Position numbers and translations under genes: made by a program. This document shows, in pieces, positions 7,361 to 13,463 of a stretch of DNA of 13,463 nt. Source of the DNA: Bacteroidota bacterium. GTDB taxonomy: Bacteria; Bacteroidota; Bacteroidia; UKL13-3. Numbering within the stretch: the stretch's first letter is position 1; each line of letters starts with the position of its first letter. The notes beneath the pieces are model-generated. The model had not been told where the DNA came from and searched no databases. It saw only the letters and a list, made by a program, of their open reading frames with translations. Where the stretch lies: NCBI GenBank assembly GCA_947460565.1, contig CANHJJ010000023.1, positions 1 through 13,463 on the forward strand, in the 5' to 3' direction.

Positions 7361-8042
7361 TACCAAGCTTATTATCATACAATTTCAAAAACGAATATTT
7401 AGACCCACTTAATGGGTTTATTGACAAAGCAAATATTTTAATTAACGACCAAAATGAATTAAGCCGGGAAAGAGCTAGGATTGTTTCAACTAAAAATTCA
7501 TCATCAAGTTATTCATTGATAAGGAATATTCAAAAGTTGATGATAAAGGCCAAATTGAAATTTATTGAAGAGTTTAACTATCCTGAACAAACCAACCCTA
7601 ACTTGAGCTTAATTCTATATGATGCTATTCATAAATTGAAATTTATTTTCAAGAACAATGAGATTGAATGCAAAGTTACAGCCGATGAAATTTCAAGCGT
7701 GAAGGGACATTTTGAACTAATCAAATATGTGTTTGATGAACTCATTGGCAATTCAATGAAATATGGAACAAGCACAATAAAGGTAAGCCTTTTAAAAAAT
7801 CAAAGTGGTGCCATATTTTTTGAAGTGTCAAACAAATGCAATAACATAAGTAGATTTAAAACCAAGGACATTAGAGCTTGTAAAAAATTCCATAAGGAGA
7901 TTGAAAATAGTTTGGGAATTGGACTCTTTAAATGTAAAAAAATTGCGAGAATTACGACTATGAATTCAATGTGCAATGTGAAACCAATTTATTCTATGCA
8001 AGTATTTGCATACCAAATAAGTACTTTACAAAACCTACCTAA
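7336..8042 (+). pseudogene. Frameshifted HATPase module of the receiver fusion gene
   Basis: This frame is open from 7336 with no ATG at its head. It continues the receiver gene after a -1 shift near 7356. It encodes a DHp-like helical pair (VPSLLSYNFKNEYLDPLNGF, then SYSLIRNIQKLMIKAKLKFI) and a HATPase-like domain with N box DELIGNSMKYG and G2-type SLGIGLFKCKKIA. After KIARIT the frame turns to unlikely residues. Shifting -1 again at about 7957-7959 restores YEFNVQCETNLFYASICIPN and a stop at 8040-8042, eight bases before the convergent DUF3050 stop codon. Read without that second shift it would run to 8076 and overlap DUF3050. The expected phospho-His is a Tyr (SYNFK versus the usual SHEFR), and the G1 D-x-G is not recognisable. 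It is either a decayed gene or carries two assembly errors; the intact form would have about 368 residues. Confidence 0.72.
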
Positions 8043-8049
8043 AAATAAT

Positions 8050-8835
8050 TTACCTAGCAACTGTCTTATTATTTAATTGCTCGTAAATTCCATCCCATAA
8101 TTCAATTCTCTTTTGCAAAGATTGAATAGCTATGCTTTCAACTTCTTGCCATAGGATATTATCCACACCACATAAATTATCAACCATGCGCAAGGCTAGT
8201 AATCCATGATGTCCTCCATCAACTTCTATATGTCGTTCCAAATAATATTTAAATATGGAAATTTTATTAGGACTTATTTTATCAATATCTGCCACGATCG
8301 AATAAAACATATCAGGGATTAAGTCTTCGCGACCAAATGTAAATACAGAGGCCAATAGATGATTTTTAAAACTGGCAATGGTATTGAAAGTAAAATTAAC
8401 AAACTCTTCAGCAGCATGAGGCACATTGCATAATTGAATGGATTGCTTTACACTCTTATTTTCTCTTATGCTATCAATAAACTTTGAAATTGTTTCTGTA
8501 TTAGCTCCTGCTTGGTTCATCGCATCCATATACAATTCAAAATGGCTTTTTCGATTTCCATCCATGTCCACATCAGACTCCTCTCCTACCACAATTTCAT
8601 TAATTAAAAATCGGGTTTCGGCATCCCCAATAGGAACCCAAGGGGTGCTTGTACAAGTTAAATTATTCTGCAGTGATTTGAGCAAGGACATGAAATCCCA
8701 TACCGCAAAAACATGAAATTCCATGAACACATGCAAATCTTCAATTGTCTTGATTGAATTATATAGTTTATGATTTACAATTTGTTGCTTTAAAGGCGCT
8801 AGCAAGTTATTTATTCGATTTATACGTTCATTCAT
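8050..8835 (-). CDS. DUF3050 family protein (haem-oxygenase-like fold)
   Basis: This 261-residue protein is recognised as DUF3050 from its signature segments. These are HVFMEFHVFAVWDFMSLLKS (35-54), the LTCTSTPWVPIGD run, FLINEIVVGEESDVD (76-90), SHFELYMDAM (97-106), VFTFGREDLIPDMF (164-177) and YLERHIEVDGGHHG (198-211). The family is of unknown function with a predicted all-helical haem-oxygenase/TenA-like fold. The recurring acidic and histidine residues on successive helices (E39, H41, E85/E86, H98/E100, E170, H202, E204, D206, H209/H210) look like a metal site of the haem-oxygenase-like diiron oxidase type. That function is inference. No signal peptide is present. It is transcribed alone, convergent to the broken fusion gene and downstream of the NarL-type regulator, from which a hairpin separates it. 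No clear TAnnTTTG box was found upstream. Confidence 0.85.
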   Translation of the reverse strand: MNERINRINNLLAPLKQQIVNHKLYNSIKTIEDLHVFMEFHVFAVWDFMSLLKSLQNNLTCTSTPWVPIGDAETRFLINEIVVGEESDVDMDGNRKSHFELYMDAMNQAGANTETISKFIDSIRENKSVKQSIQLCNVPHAAEEFVNFTFNTIASFKNHLLASVFTFGREDLIPDMFYSIVADIDKISPNKISIFKYYLERHIEVDGGHHGLLALRMVDNLCGVDNILWQEVESIAIQSLQKRIELWDGIYEQLNNKTVAR

Positions 8836-8903
8836 ACGAAAGATTTAAACTAAGATTTTGCAAAAAAGTTTTTACTAACCAATTGAAGGGTGCATTAAAT
8901 AGA

Positions 8904-8930
8904 AAACGGAGTTATAAAATAACTCCGTTT
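8904..8930 (-). terminator. Hairpin, probable terminator of the HisKA_3 kinase/regulator operon
   Basis: The stem AAACGGAGTTAT (8904-8915) pairs perfectly with ATAACTCCGTTT (8919-8930) around a 3-nt loop. Read on the minus strand the stem is followed by a T-rich stretch (TCTATTT after the run ending the stem). It lies 106 nt past the regulator stop codon and before the DUF3050 gene on the same strand. The U-tract is moderate, so it could instead be a regulatory hairpin of DUF3050. Confidence 0.55.
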
Positions 8931-9001
8931 AACCTAACTATGAAAAAATGTAATTGCTGTGTCTTACACTTCGCTACGAAGATATGGATTGGATATATCT
9001 T

Positions 9002-9023
9002 ATGCCTACCTATAACTAGGCAT
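9002..9023 (+). terminator. Plus-strand terminator-like hairpin without an obvious gene
   Basis: ATGCCTA (9002-9008) pairs with TAGGCAT (9017-9023) around an 8-nt loop and is followed directly on the plus strand by TTTATTTTTTT. This is a textbook rho-independent shape for plus-strand transcription, yet no convincing plus-strand gene ends here. The intergenic stretch 8836-9035 otherwise contains the 8904-8930 hairpin and a small CTTCG-CTA-CGAAG hairpin at 8969-8981. Confidence 0.45.
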
Positions 9024-9035
9024 TTTATTTTTTTG

Positions 9036-9662
9036 CTAGGGATGAATACTATTTTTTATAGCCCACTGAAGTAAAGCGTTTTTCTCTTTAGGTAATCCTA
9101 GTTTTTCAATAATATTTCTTCTATGCCATTCAACCGTTTTTTCAGCAATAAATAGGAGTTTTGCAATTTGTTTGGTATTGTGCTGCATGCTCACCATTTC
9201 TAATACTTTTTTCTCTGTTAAGGTTAGAATTGAACTAACATCTTCTTTCTTTTCAAGGGTATCGAAAACAAGCTCATGGGTAATTAAAGGGCTGATGTAT
9301 TGCTTATCATTTATCACAGATTGAATACATAATTCCAACTCACTTTCGGAGTGATTTTTTAATAAATATCCATAAACACCAAATTCATTAGCTCTTTTAT
9401 ATATGCTGACTTCACGGTGCATGGTAAGTAAAATGACTTTAGTGCGGATTTTGTTTTGGTATATCTTCTCAAGCAATTCTAAGCCATCCATACCGGGCAT
9501 ATTTATATCCAAAATCGCAAGGCTGAATTTTTTAGTAAAAAGGTTGTTGTATGCCGCTATGCCATTTGAACAGATACAATCCACTTTATAGCCGATTGAT
9601 TCAACATAGTTTTTTGTTCCCAATAATGTCAGTGGGTGATCATCTGCTATTAAAATATTCAT
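9036..9662 (-). CDS. NarL/LuxR-type response regulator, partner of the HisKA_3 kinase
   Basis: This 208-residue regulator has a receiver at 1-120: D7-D8 acidic pocket in MNILIADDHP, phosphoacceptor D52 (LAILDINMPGMDG), T80 (VILLTMH) and K102 (YGYLLKNHSESEL). A GerE-type HTH domain follows at ~143-205, with LTLTEKKVLEMVSMQHNTKQ and recognition helix TVEWHRRNIIEKLGL. This is the standard NarL/FixJ layout. Its ATG lies 23 nt inside the end of the upstream kinase gene, which signals translational coupling and a dedicated kinase-regulator pair. A direct target is not shown. The divergent promoter region at 11284-11412, with its inverted repeat, is the first place to look. Confidence 0.93.
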   Translation of the reverse strand: MNILIADDHPLTLLGTKNYVESIGYKVDCICSNGIAAYNNLFTKKFSLAILDINMPGMDGLELLEKIYQNKIRTKVILLTMHREVSIYKRANEFGVYGYLLKNHSESELELCIQSVINDKQYISPLITHELVFDTLEKKEDVSSILTLTEKKVLEMVSMQHNTKQIAKLLFIAEKTVEWHRRNIIEKLGLPKEKNALLQWAIKNSIHP

Positions 9663-11274
9663 CAGGATTATTTGGTATTGATATATTTATTTTTGTACCA
9701 GTTGGGTTAGATTCAATATTAATTTTCCCTCCAAGTAATTTTGTTCTTAATATAATATTATGTATTCCATAGGAATTGTTATCATTTATTTTCTGACTCA
9801 CATTAAATCCTTTTCCATTATCTTCTATAATTATATTCAGTATTCTCTGCCCATCAGTTATTGAAACCCTGCCAGCAATAGCATCCGAATGTTTTATCAT
9901 ATTAGTGCATGCTTCTTGAATGATGCGAAATAGTTGTAATTCTATATTGGTATCAAAACTATTATTATATGAAATATCAGAGGTAATCAAGAAACGATTT
10001 ACACTTTGAATCCTCTCAAGCATTTGTTCAATGGTGGTTTTTAGTCCAATTCTCTCAAACATAACAGGGTGCAAATTTCTACTTATGCTTCTTATGTTTT
10101 CAATTATTGTATCAATATCATTATCTAAATGCTCAGGAAAATGTTGTTTGGTATTTTTTAGTGAAATCAAATCGTGGCTTATGCCATCATGTAAGTCGCT
10201 TGCAATTCGCTTCCTTTCTTCTTCTATTTTTGTCAACAGCTGTTTTGTGAATTGCATACGCTGATTACGCTTTACCTTACCTATCCTATACTCCCGGACA
10301 AAAACAATTACTAAAATGAAAAACCCAATTATTAAAACGTTTATTATAATCTTATTAACATATATTTTGTTGTTTAAAATAATAGCGTTTTGCTCACTTA
10401 TGATCGCTTCTTTTAACTTCTCATTTAGTTGATGGTCTATTTCTTTTAGTTTTATAATATTCTGATTTGTTCTATATATCATATTCATGCTATCCCATCT
10501 ATGGCAATAATAGATGGCTTTTTCAAAGTATCCATTTTTACGATAGAAATAATACATGTTTTGGGTGCACATCATCTTATATTTTAATATTCCACAGCTA
10601 TCTGCACAAGCCACCCCTTTTTTGTAGCATTCCTCCATTTTGTCATATTGCTTTCTGGCTTCATACAATTGTATTGCATTTGCATAAACAATTGGCAAAT
10701 CACAAGGACAGTTTTGCTGCATAAAAATTTCAGCAGCTTTATACATTTTAGCGGCATCTTCAAAATTTTTATTCCGCAGGTATATAAAGGCTTGCTGCAC
10801 CATCAATACGCCTCTATCCTCATTTTCTAAATACTTGTAATTACTTTTTACAAATGGTTGCATCATGCTATCAGCCTTTGAAAAATCACTAACATCAAAA
10901 TAAGCAAATGATTTTTGGCAATTGTAAATAGCTATAAAATAATCTTTGTTTTTGGTTTGTAAACCATATTTAATGGCTATATCCAAATATTTATTCACTT
11001 GCGCATAATCTTGCAATCTTTTGTATATAAAAGACATGAATAAGTTACCATAAAACTTGTTTTGATTGCTACTATTATTTTGATTTATAAACTTATTAAT
11101 AACTAGGATGGCTGAGTCATACTGAAGTGCGTTATTATAACTGTAAACAATTTCCTTTAATTCCTTTTCAGCTTTTGTTTGAGCTTTAACATTATCAATA
11201 AATAATAGCAAACTAATAATACTAAGTATAACATACTTAACAATACATTTTGGCTTCTGAAAATTACTATTCAT
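9640..11274 (-). CDS. TPR-containing membrane sensor histidine kinase (HisKA_3)
   Basis: With the ATG at 11274 the protein has 544 residues. A TTG nine bases further upstream is in frame, but nothing favours it, and the -7 box at 11288-11281 lies almost on top of it. A signal peptide (hydrophobic core about 14-27, VKAQ cleavage after A31) is followed by a periplasmic region of about 270 residues. This region is made of helical TPR-like repeats (for example AKMYKAAEIFMQQ, QYDKMEECYKKG, GYFEKAIYYCHRW) and is Cys-rich (QNCPCD, ACADSCGI). A coiled coil and one transmembrane helix at about 308-326 come next. The HisKA_3 motif ERKRIASDLHDGISHDL carries H362, and NLHP is typical of the family. The HATPase domain has N458 (QEACTNMIKH), D485-N-G-K-G-F, and SYGIHNI as the G2-like motif. 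All key residues are present. Confidence 0.92.
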   Translation of the reverse strand: MNSNFQKPKCIVKYVILSIISLLLFIDNVKAQTKAEKELKEIVYSYNNALQYDSAILVINKFINQNNSSNQNKFYGNLFMSFIYKRLQDYAQVNKYLDIAIKYGLQTKNKDYFIAIYNCQKSFAYFDVSDFSKADSMMQPFVKSNYKYLENEDRGVLMVQQAFIYLRNKNFEDAAKMYKAAEIFMQQNCPCDLPIVYANAIQLYEARKQYDKMEECYKKGVACADSCGILKYKMMCTQNMYYFYRKNGYFEKAIYYCHRWDSMNMIYRTNQNIIKLKEIDHQLNEKLKEAIISEQNAIILNNKIYVNKIIINVLIIGFFILVIVFVREYRIGKVKRNQRMQFTKQLLTKIEEERKRIASDLHDGISHDLISLKNTKQHFPEHLDNDIDTIIENIRSISRNLHPVMFERIGLKTTIEQMLERIQSVNRFLITSDISYNNSFDTNIELQLFRIIQEACTNMIKHSDAIAGRVSITDGQRILNIIIEDNGKGFNVSQKINDNNSYGIHNIILRTKLLGGKINIESNPTGTKINISIPNNPDEYFNSR

Positions 11275-11280
11275 AAAATT

Positions 11281-11308
11281 CAAAAGTATTTAATTTAAAA
11301 GGTGTCAA
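11281..11308 (-). promoter_or_regulatory. Candidate promoter of the HisKA_3 kinase/regulator operon
   Basis: Read on the minus strand, TTGACACC (from 11308) is followed, 17 nt after the TTG, by TACTTTTG (11288-11281), a full match to the Bacteroidota -7 box. The ATG at 11274 lies seven bases after it, so the transcript would be leaderless or nearly so. The -33 part coincides with the left arm of the inverted repeat. Confidence 0.5.
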
Positions 11309-11389
11309 TACCCCTAAAAATAGGGCTTTCAAGATACAAGGGTTAACCCTTGTAGGCTACTTAAAGTGCTATGACGAATTTTGACACCT
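11300..11389. promoter_or_regulatory. Divergent control region with 9-bp inverted repeat and inner hairpins
   Basis: AGGTGTCAA (11300-11308) and TTGACACCT (11381-11389) are exact inverted copies. Each TTGACACCT points toward the gene it precedes, starting 34 nt before the kinase ATG on the left and 32 nt before the surface-protein ATG on the right. Between them lie a CCCTA-AAAA-TAGGG hairpin (11312-11325) and the perfect 18-nt palindrome ACAAGGGTTAACCCTTGT (11336-11353). The near-symmetric placement suggests shared control of both genes, or an invertible segment. A weak plus-strand -7 candidate GAATTTTG overlaps the right arm at 11376-11383. Confidence 0.55.
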
Positions 11390-11412
11390 AAACTATTACC
11401 ATAACTAAAAAA

Positions 11413-13463
11413 ATGAAATCAAACTTTAAAACCATTTGGACAGCAGTCATGCTGATGCTTCTTGGCGCATTTGCCAAGGCTCAAACACCACCAACCATAA
11501 CGGGTAGTGTTACTTCAACTTCTGCTATCTGTTCGGGGACGGGTAGCATAACAATTAATACTGCAACAAGTGCAGCACCCTACAATTTAGTAAATTCCGA
11601 TTTATCTTCTTTGCCTGTGGGTGCAGTAGTGGGAGGGGAAAACCATACGCCCACATTTACTGCTGGTAATCCGCACTATGTCCTACTAACACCGCCTAGC
11701 AATGACAAAAGGGGGTTTATTACTTTTGCTCAAACCACATTGAAACCTGTTTCTTTTAGTGCCAATTTTGGCTTGTATGTAGGTAATGGAAACGGTGCAG
11801 ATGGTACTAGCTTTAACTATGGCAAAGTAAACACTAGTACTGGAAACTATGGAGAATTTGGCATGATAGATAGTGGCTTGGCGATTGGCTTTAATGATTA
11901 TAGTAATAAAATAATAGTTTATTATAACAAAGTGCAACTTCAAGCTTATAATGTAAATGGCACTTTAAATAATAGTAACTGGAAATCAGTTTCTATATCT
12001 GTTAACACAAGTGGACAAATTACGATTGCCCACGGAGGTACTACTTATTGCACCAACTACCAATTACCAGCAGCTTATATTACCGATAATAAAACCAATT
12101 GGCAATACGGCTTTGCTGCAAGATGTGGTGGCTTAAACAATTTGCATGCAGTAAATGATGTAGTTATAAGAGATCAAACACCTTGGGAATATAGTTTAGA
12201 TGGTACCAATTTTACTACAAATAATAATTTTTCTGGTTTAAACCCTGGTACTTATGGCTCTTATGCCAGAATTGGTAATGCTGCTTATAATGCTCACGGT
12301 TACAATACAACAGCTAGTATAGGTACTCAAACTATCACTGCTTTATCTGTTGCTGCAACAATAACCCCTACTAATCCTACTACTTGCACAGGTACTGGTA
12401 CTATTGCTATTAGCAATGTAACGCATAATTTTGTTCCATACGATTTAGTAAATCTTAGTCTAACTAACAATCAACTTGGTGGTGCTTATACTGGTGGTTT
12501 GGGTTCTTCTTTTACCCCTTACTTTGGTGCTGGTGATTTGGTGCTTACTCAAAATCAGAATAATCAAGCGGGTTTTATTGCTTTTGGTACAAATGAAGCA
12601 CAACCCAATGCATTTTCTGCAAACTATGATGTGTTTGTAGGAGGAGGAAATGGAGGAGATGGATTGAGCTTTAACTATGGGGTATTAAATACTGTAGGTA
12701 CTGCAGGTGTCGCAGAATCTGGAATGGTAAACAGTGGTTTGGCTGTTGGCTTTAGCGATTATAGCAATACCATTAAAATTTATTATAATAAAACTGTGCT
12801 TCAATCTTATAATGCAACCATAAATGCAGGTAGTTATAAATCAGTTGCTATAACGGTAACACAAGATGGAAAAATAACCATTGTGCATGGTGGTATTACT
12901 ATTTGTAGCAACTACCAATTGCCAGCAGCTTATGCTACTGATAACAAAAGCGGTTGGCAATATGCTTTTGCTGCAAGAACTGGAGGGTCAACCAATTACC
13001 ATTCTGTAAAAAATGTAGTGATTAAAGACAACGATATTCAATATTTTTTAGGTAATGGTAATGCTAATTTTACTTCAGCTACAACATTAACTGGGGTAGC
13101 CCCTGGGCAGTATACCGTGTTTGCTCGTAAAAGCAATGGGGTTCATTGCTCAAATACTTTTCAAATAGGAACTGCAACCATTACTTATACACCAGATATT
13201 ACAGCAACTGTAGCTTCTACTAGCCCAACTACTTGTACAACTACAGGTGGTACTGTTTCTATTAGCAATGTATCTCCAGGTCTATCATCACCTTATGATT
13301 TAGTAAATATTAGTTTAACCAATCAACAAGGCGGTAGTGCTACTTTTGGTGGTTTAGGTACAAGTTTCAACCCTTATTGGGGCAATGGTGATTTAGTGCT
13401 TACATCAAATACTAATAACATAGCTGGTTATATTGCTTTTGGCAACACGGTAGCAAAACCCAG
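11413..13463 (+). CDS. Large secreted repeat protein with lectin-like and SprB-like modules (3' end outside window)
   Basis: Open from ATG 11413 to the right edge (683 codons plus two bases). A signal peptide (MKSNFKTIWTAVMLMLLGAF, cleavage likely after AKA at 23) is followed by repeated modules. The equivalent Cys residues at 40, 325 and 608 mark three copies of about 285 and 283 residues, the third cut off. Each module opens with a TxC-G-G-x-I/V-x-I segment ending in PYDLVN. It continues with a jelly-roll domain resembling L-type (ConA-like) lectins: GDGLSFNYG, SGLAVGFSDYSN, KITIVHGG, LPAAY, W-Q-Y-x-FAAR-x-GG. It ends with a SprB-like strand set (YSLDGTNFTTNNNFSGLNPG at ~260, FTSATTLTGVAPGQYTV at ~550). 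SprB is the Bacteroidota gliding adhesin. A type IX secretion C-terminal signal would be expected beyond the edge. Probable adhesin or glycan-binding surface protein; the ligand is unknown. Confidence 0.82.
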   Translation, partial: MKSNFKTIWTAVMLMLLGAFAKAQTPPTITGSVTSTSAICSGTGSITINTATSAAPYNLVNSDLSSLPVGAVVGGENHTPTFTAGNPHYVLLTPPSNDKRGFITFAQTTLKPVSFSANFGLYVGNGNGADGTSFNYGKVNTSTGNYGEFGMIDSGLAIGFNDYSNKIIVYYNKVQLQAYNVNGTLNNSNWKSVSISVNTSGQITIAHGGTTYCTNYQLPAAYITDNKTNWQYGFAARCGGLNNLHAVNDVVIRDQTPWEYSLDGTNFTTNNNFSGLNPGTYGSYARIGNAAYNAHGYNTTASIGTQTITALSVAATITPTNPTTCTGTGTIAISNVTHNFVPYDLVNLSLTNNQLGGAYTGGLGSSFTPYFGAGDLVLTQNQNNQAGFIAFGTNEAQPNAFSANYDVFVGGGNGGDGLSFNYGVLNTVGTAGVAESGMVNSGLAVGFSDYSNTIKIYYNKTVLQSYNATINAGSYKSVAITVTQDGKITIVHGGITICSNYQLPAAYATDNKSGWQYAFAARTGGSTNYHSVKNVVIKDNDIQYFLGNGNANFTSATTLTGVAPGQYTVFARKSNGVHCSNTFQIGTATITYTPDITATVASTSPTTCTTTGGTVSISNVSPGLSSPYDLVNISLTNQQGGSATFGGLGTSFNPYWGNGDLVLTSNTNNIAGYIAFGNTVAKP
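11530..13463 (+). repeat. Long in-frame tandem repeats of 855 and 849 bp
   Basis: Anchoring on the conserved cysteine codon (11530, 12385, 13234) gives repeat steps of 855 and 849 bp, all in frame. Conservation also shows at DNA level in parts. For example, the CCAGCAGCTTAT stretch of the LPAAY motif occurs in both full copies, as does the following TTGGCAATA. The first ~200 bp of copy 1 have diverged most from copies 2 and 3. Copy 3 is cut off by the window edge. Confidence 0.8.

Noticed and set aside
7346..7361. Programmed -1 ribosomal frameshift joining the receiver and HATPase frames
   Set aside because: No X-XXY-YYZ slippery heptamer is in phase at GAT TTG GCA TTA TAG, and no strong stem follows at the right distance. 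A second shift at ~7958 would also be needed. Mutation or sequencing error explains both better.
7516..8076. Independent 186-residue gene starting at TTG 7516 and ending at 8076
   Set aside because: The frame is open back to 7336 with coherent kinase-like sequence before the TTG. The last ~35 residues look random, whereas the -1 frame gives a sensible C-terminus, and the 8076 end would overlap the convergent DUF3050 gene.
8754..9074. 106-codon plus-strand ORF
   Set aside because: It is antisense to the first part of DUF3050 and the end of the regulator gene. It crosses two hairpins, shows no recognisable domain and has unlikely composition.
11275..11283. TTG start at 11283 for the HisKA_3 kinase
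   Set aside because: An ATG three codons later (11274) gives a normal signal peptide, and the TTG lies within the likely -7 box.
11686..11943. Minus-strand ORF within the surface protein gene
   Set aside because: It is the reverse-strand shadow of the repeat-protein reading frame and has no independent support.
11530..13463. CRISPR array or mobile-element repeats
   Set aside because: The repeats are long, in frame and coding (~285 residues), with no short spacers, terminal inverted repeats or transposase.

Overview
The window looks like chromosomal DNA of a Bacteroidota bacterium. It is AT-rich. Several genes are preceded by the Bacteroidota-type -7 box TAnnTTTG, and exported proteins carry signal peptides ending in A-x-A/Q. 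The gene families also fit: a TolC/MFP efflux operon, a TPR-containing HisKA_3 kinase, DUF3050, and a SprB-like/lectin repeat protein. No rRNA, tRNA, CRISPR array or transposase was found. I cannot name a genus.

Left part (1-3480). On the minus strand, a TolC-like outer-membrane channel gene (174-1598) is followed by the first 29 codons of a membrane-fusion protein that runs off the left edge (complement of <1-88). This is the start of a tripartite RND-type efflux operon. Divergent from it, a NodB-type polysaccharide deacetylase (1655-2272) and a membrane GT2 glycosyltransferase (2275-3396) form a two-nucleotide-spaced pair. The pair is closed by a perfect 40-nt palindromic bidirectional terminator, which it shares with a convergent Nfu-type Fe-S carrier gene (3485-4054, minus).

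Middle part (4055-8042). A plus-strand signalling cluster holds a NarL/LuxR-type response regulator (4316-4972), a soluble three-PAS histidine kinase (5050-6957), and a receiver gene (from 6938) that overlaps the kinase. In this sequence the receiver frame stops at 7360. The adjacent frame then encodes a histidine-kinase-like DHp/HATPase module, and a second shift near 7958 is needed to reach its natural C-terminus at 8042. I read this as one receiver-HATPase fusion gene broken by two single-base losses (or two sequencing errors). Its DHp-like region has tyrosine where the phospho-histidine would be expected.

Right part (8050-13463). A DUF3050 (haem-oxygenase-like fold) gene lies convergent to the broken gene (8050-8835, minus). 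Next comes a minus-strand two-component pair, a TPR/HisKA_3 sensor kinase (9640-11274) overlapping its NarL-type regulator (9036-9662). A 138-bp divergent intergenic region follows, carrying a 9-bp inverted repeat (TTGACACCT on both strands) and two inner hairpins. Beyond it starts a very large secreted protein (11413 to beyond the right edge). That protein is built of ~285-residue repeats, each joining a lectin-like beta-sandwich to a SprB-like segment. The arrangement suggests that the kinase/regulator pair may control the divergent surface protein; this is inference.
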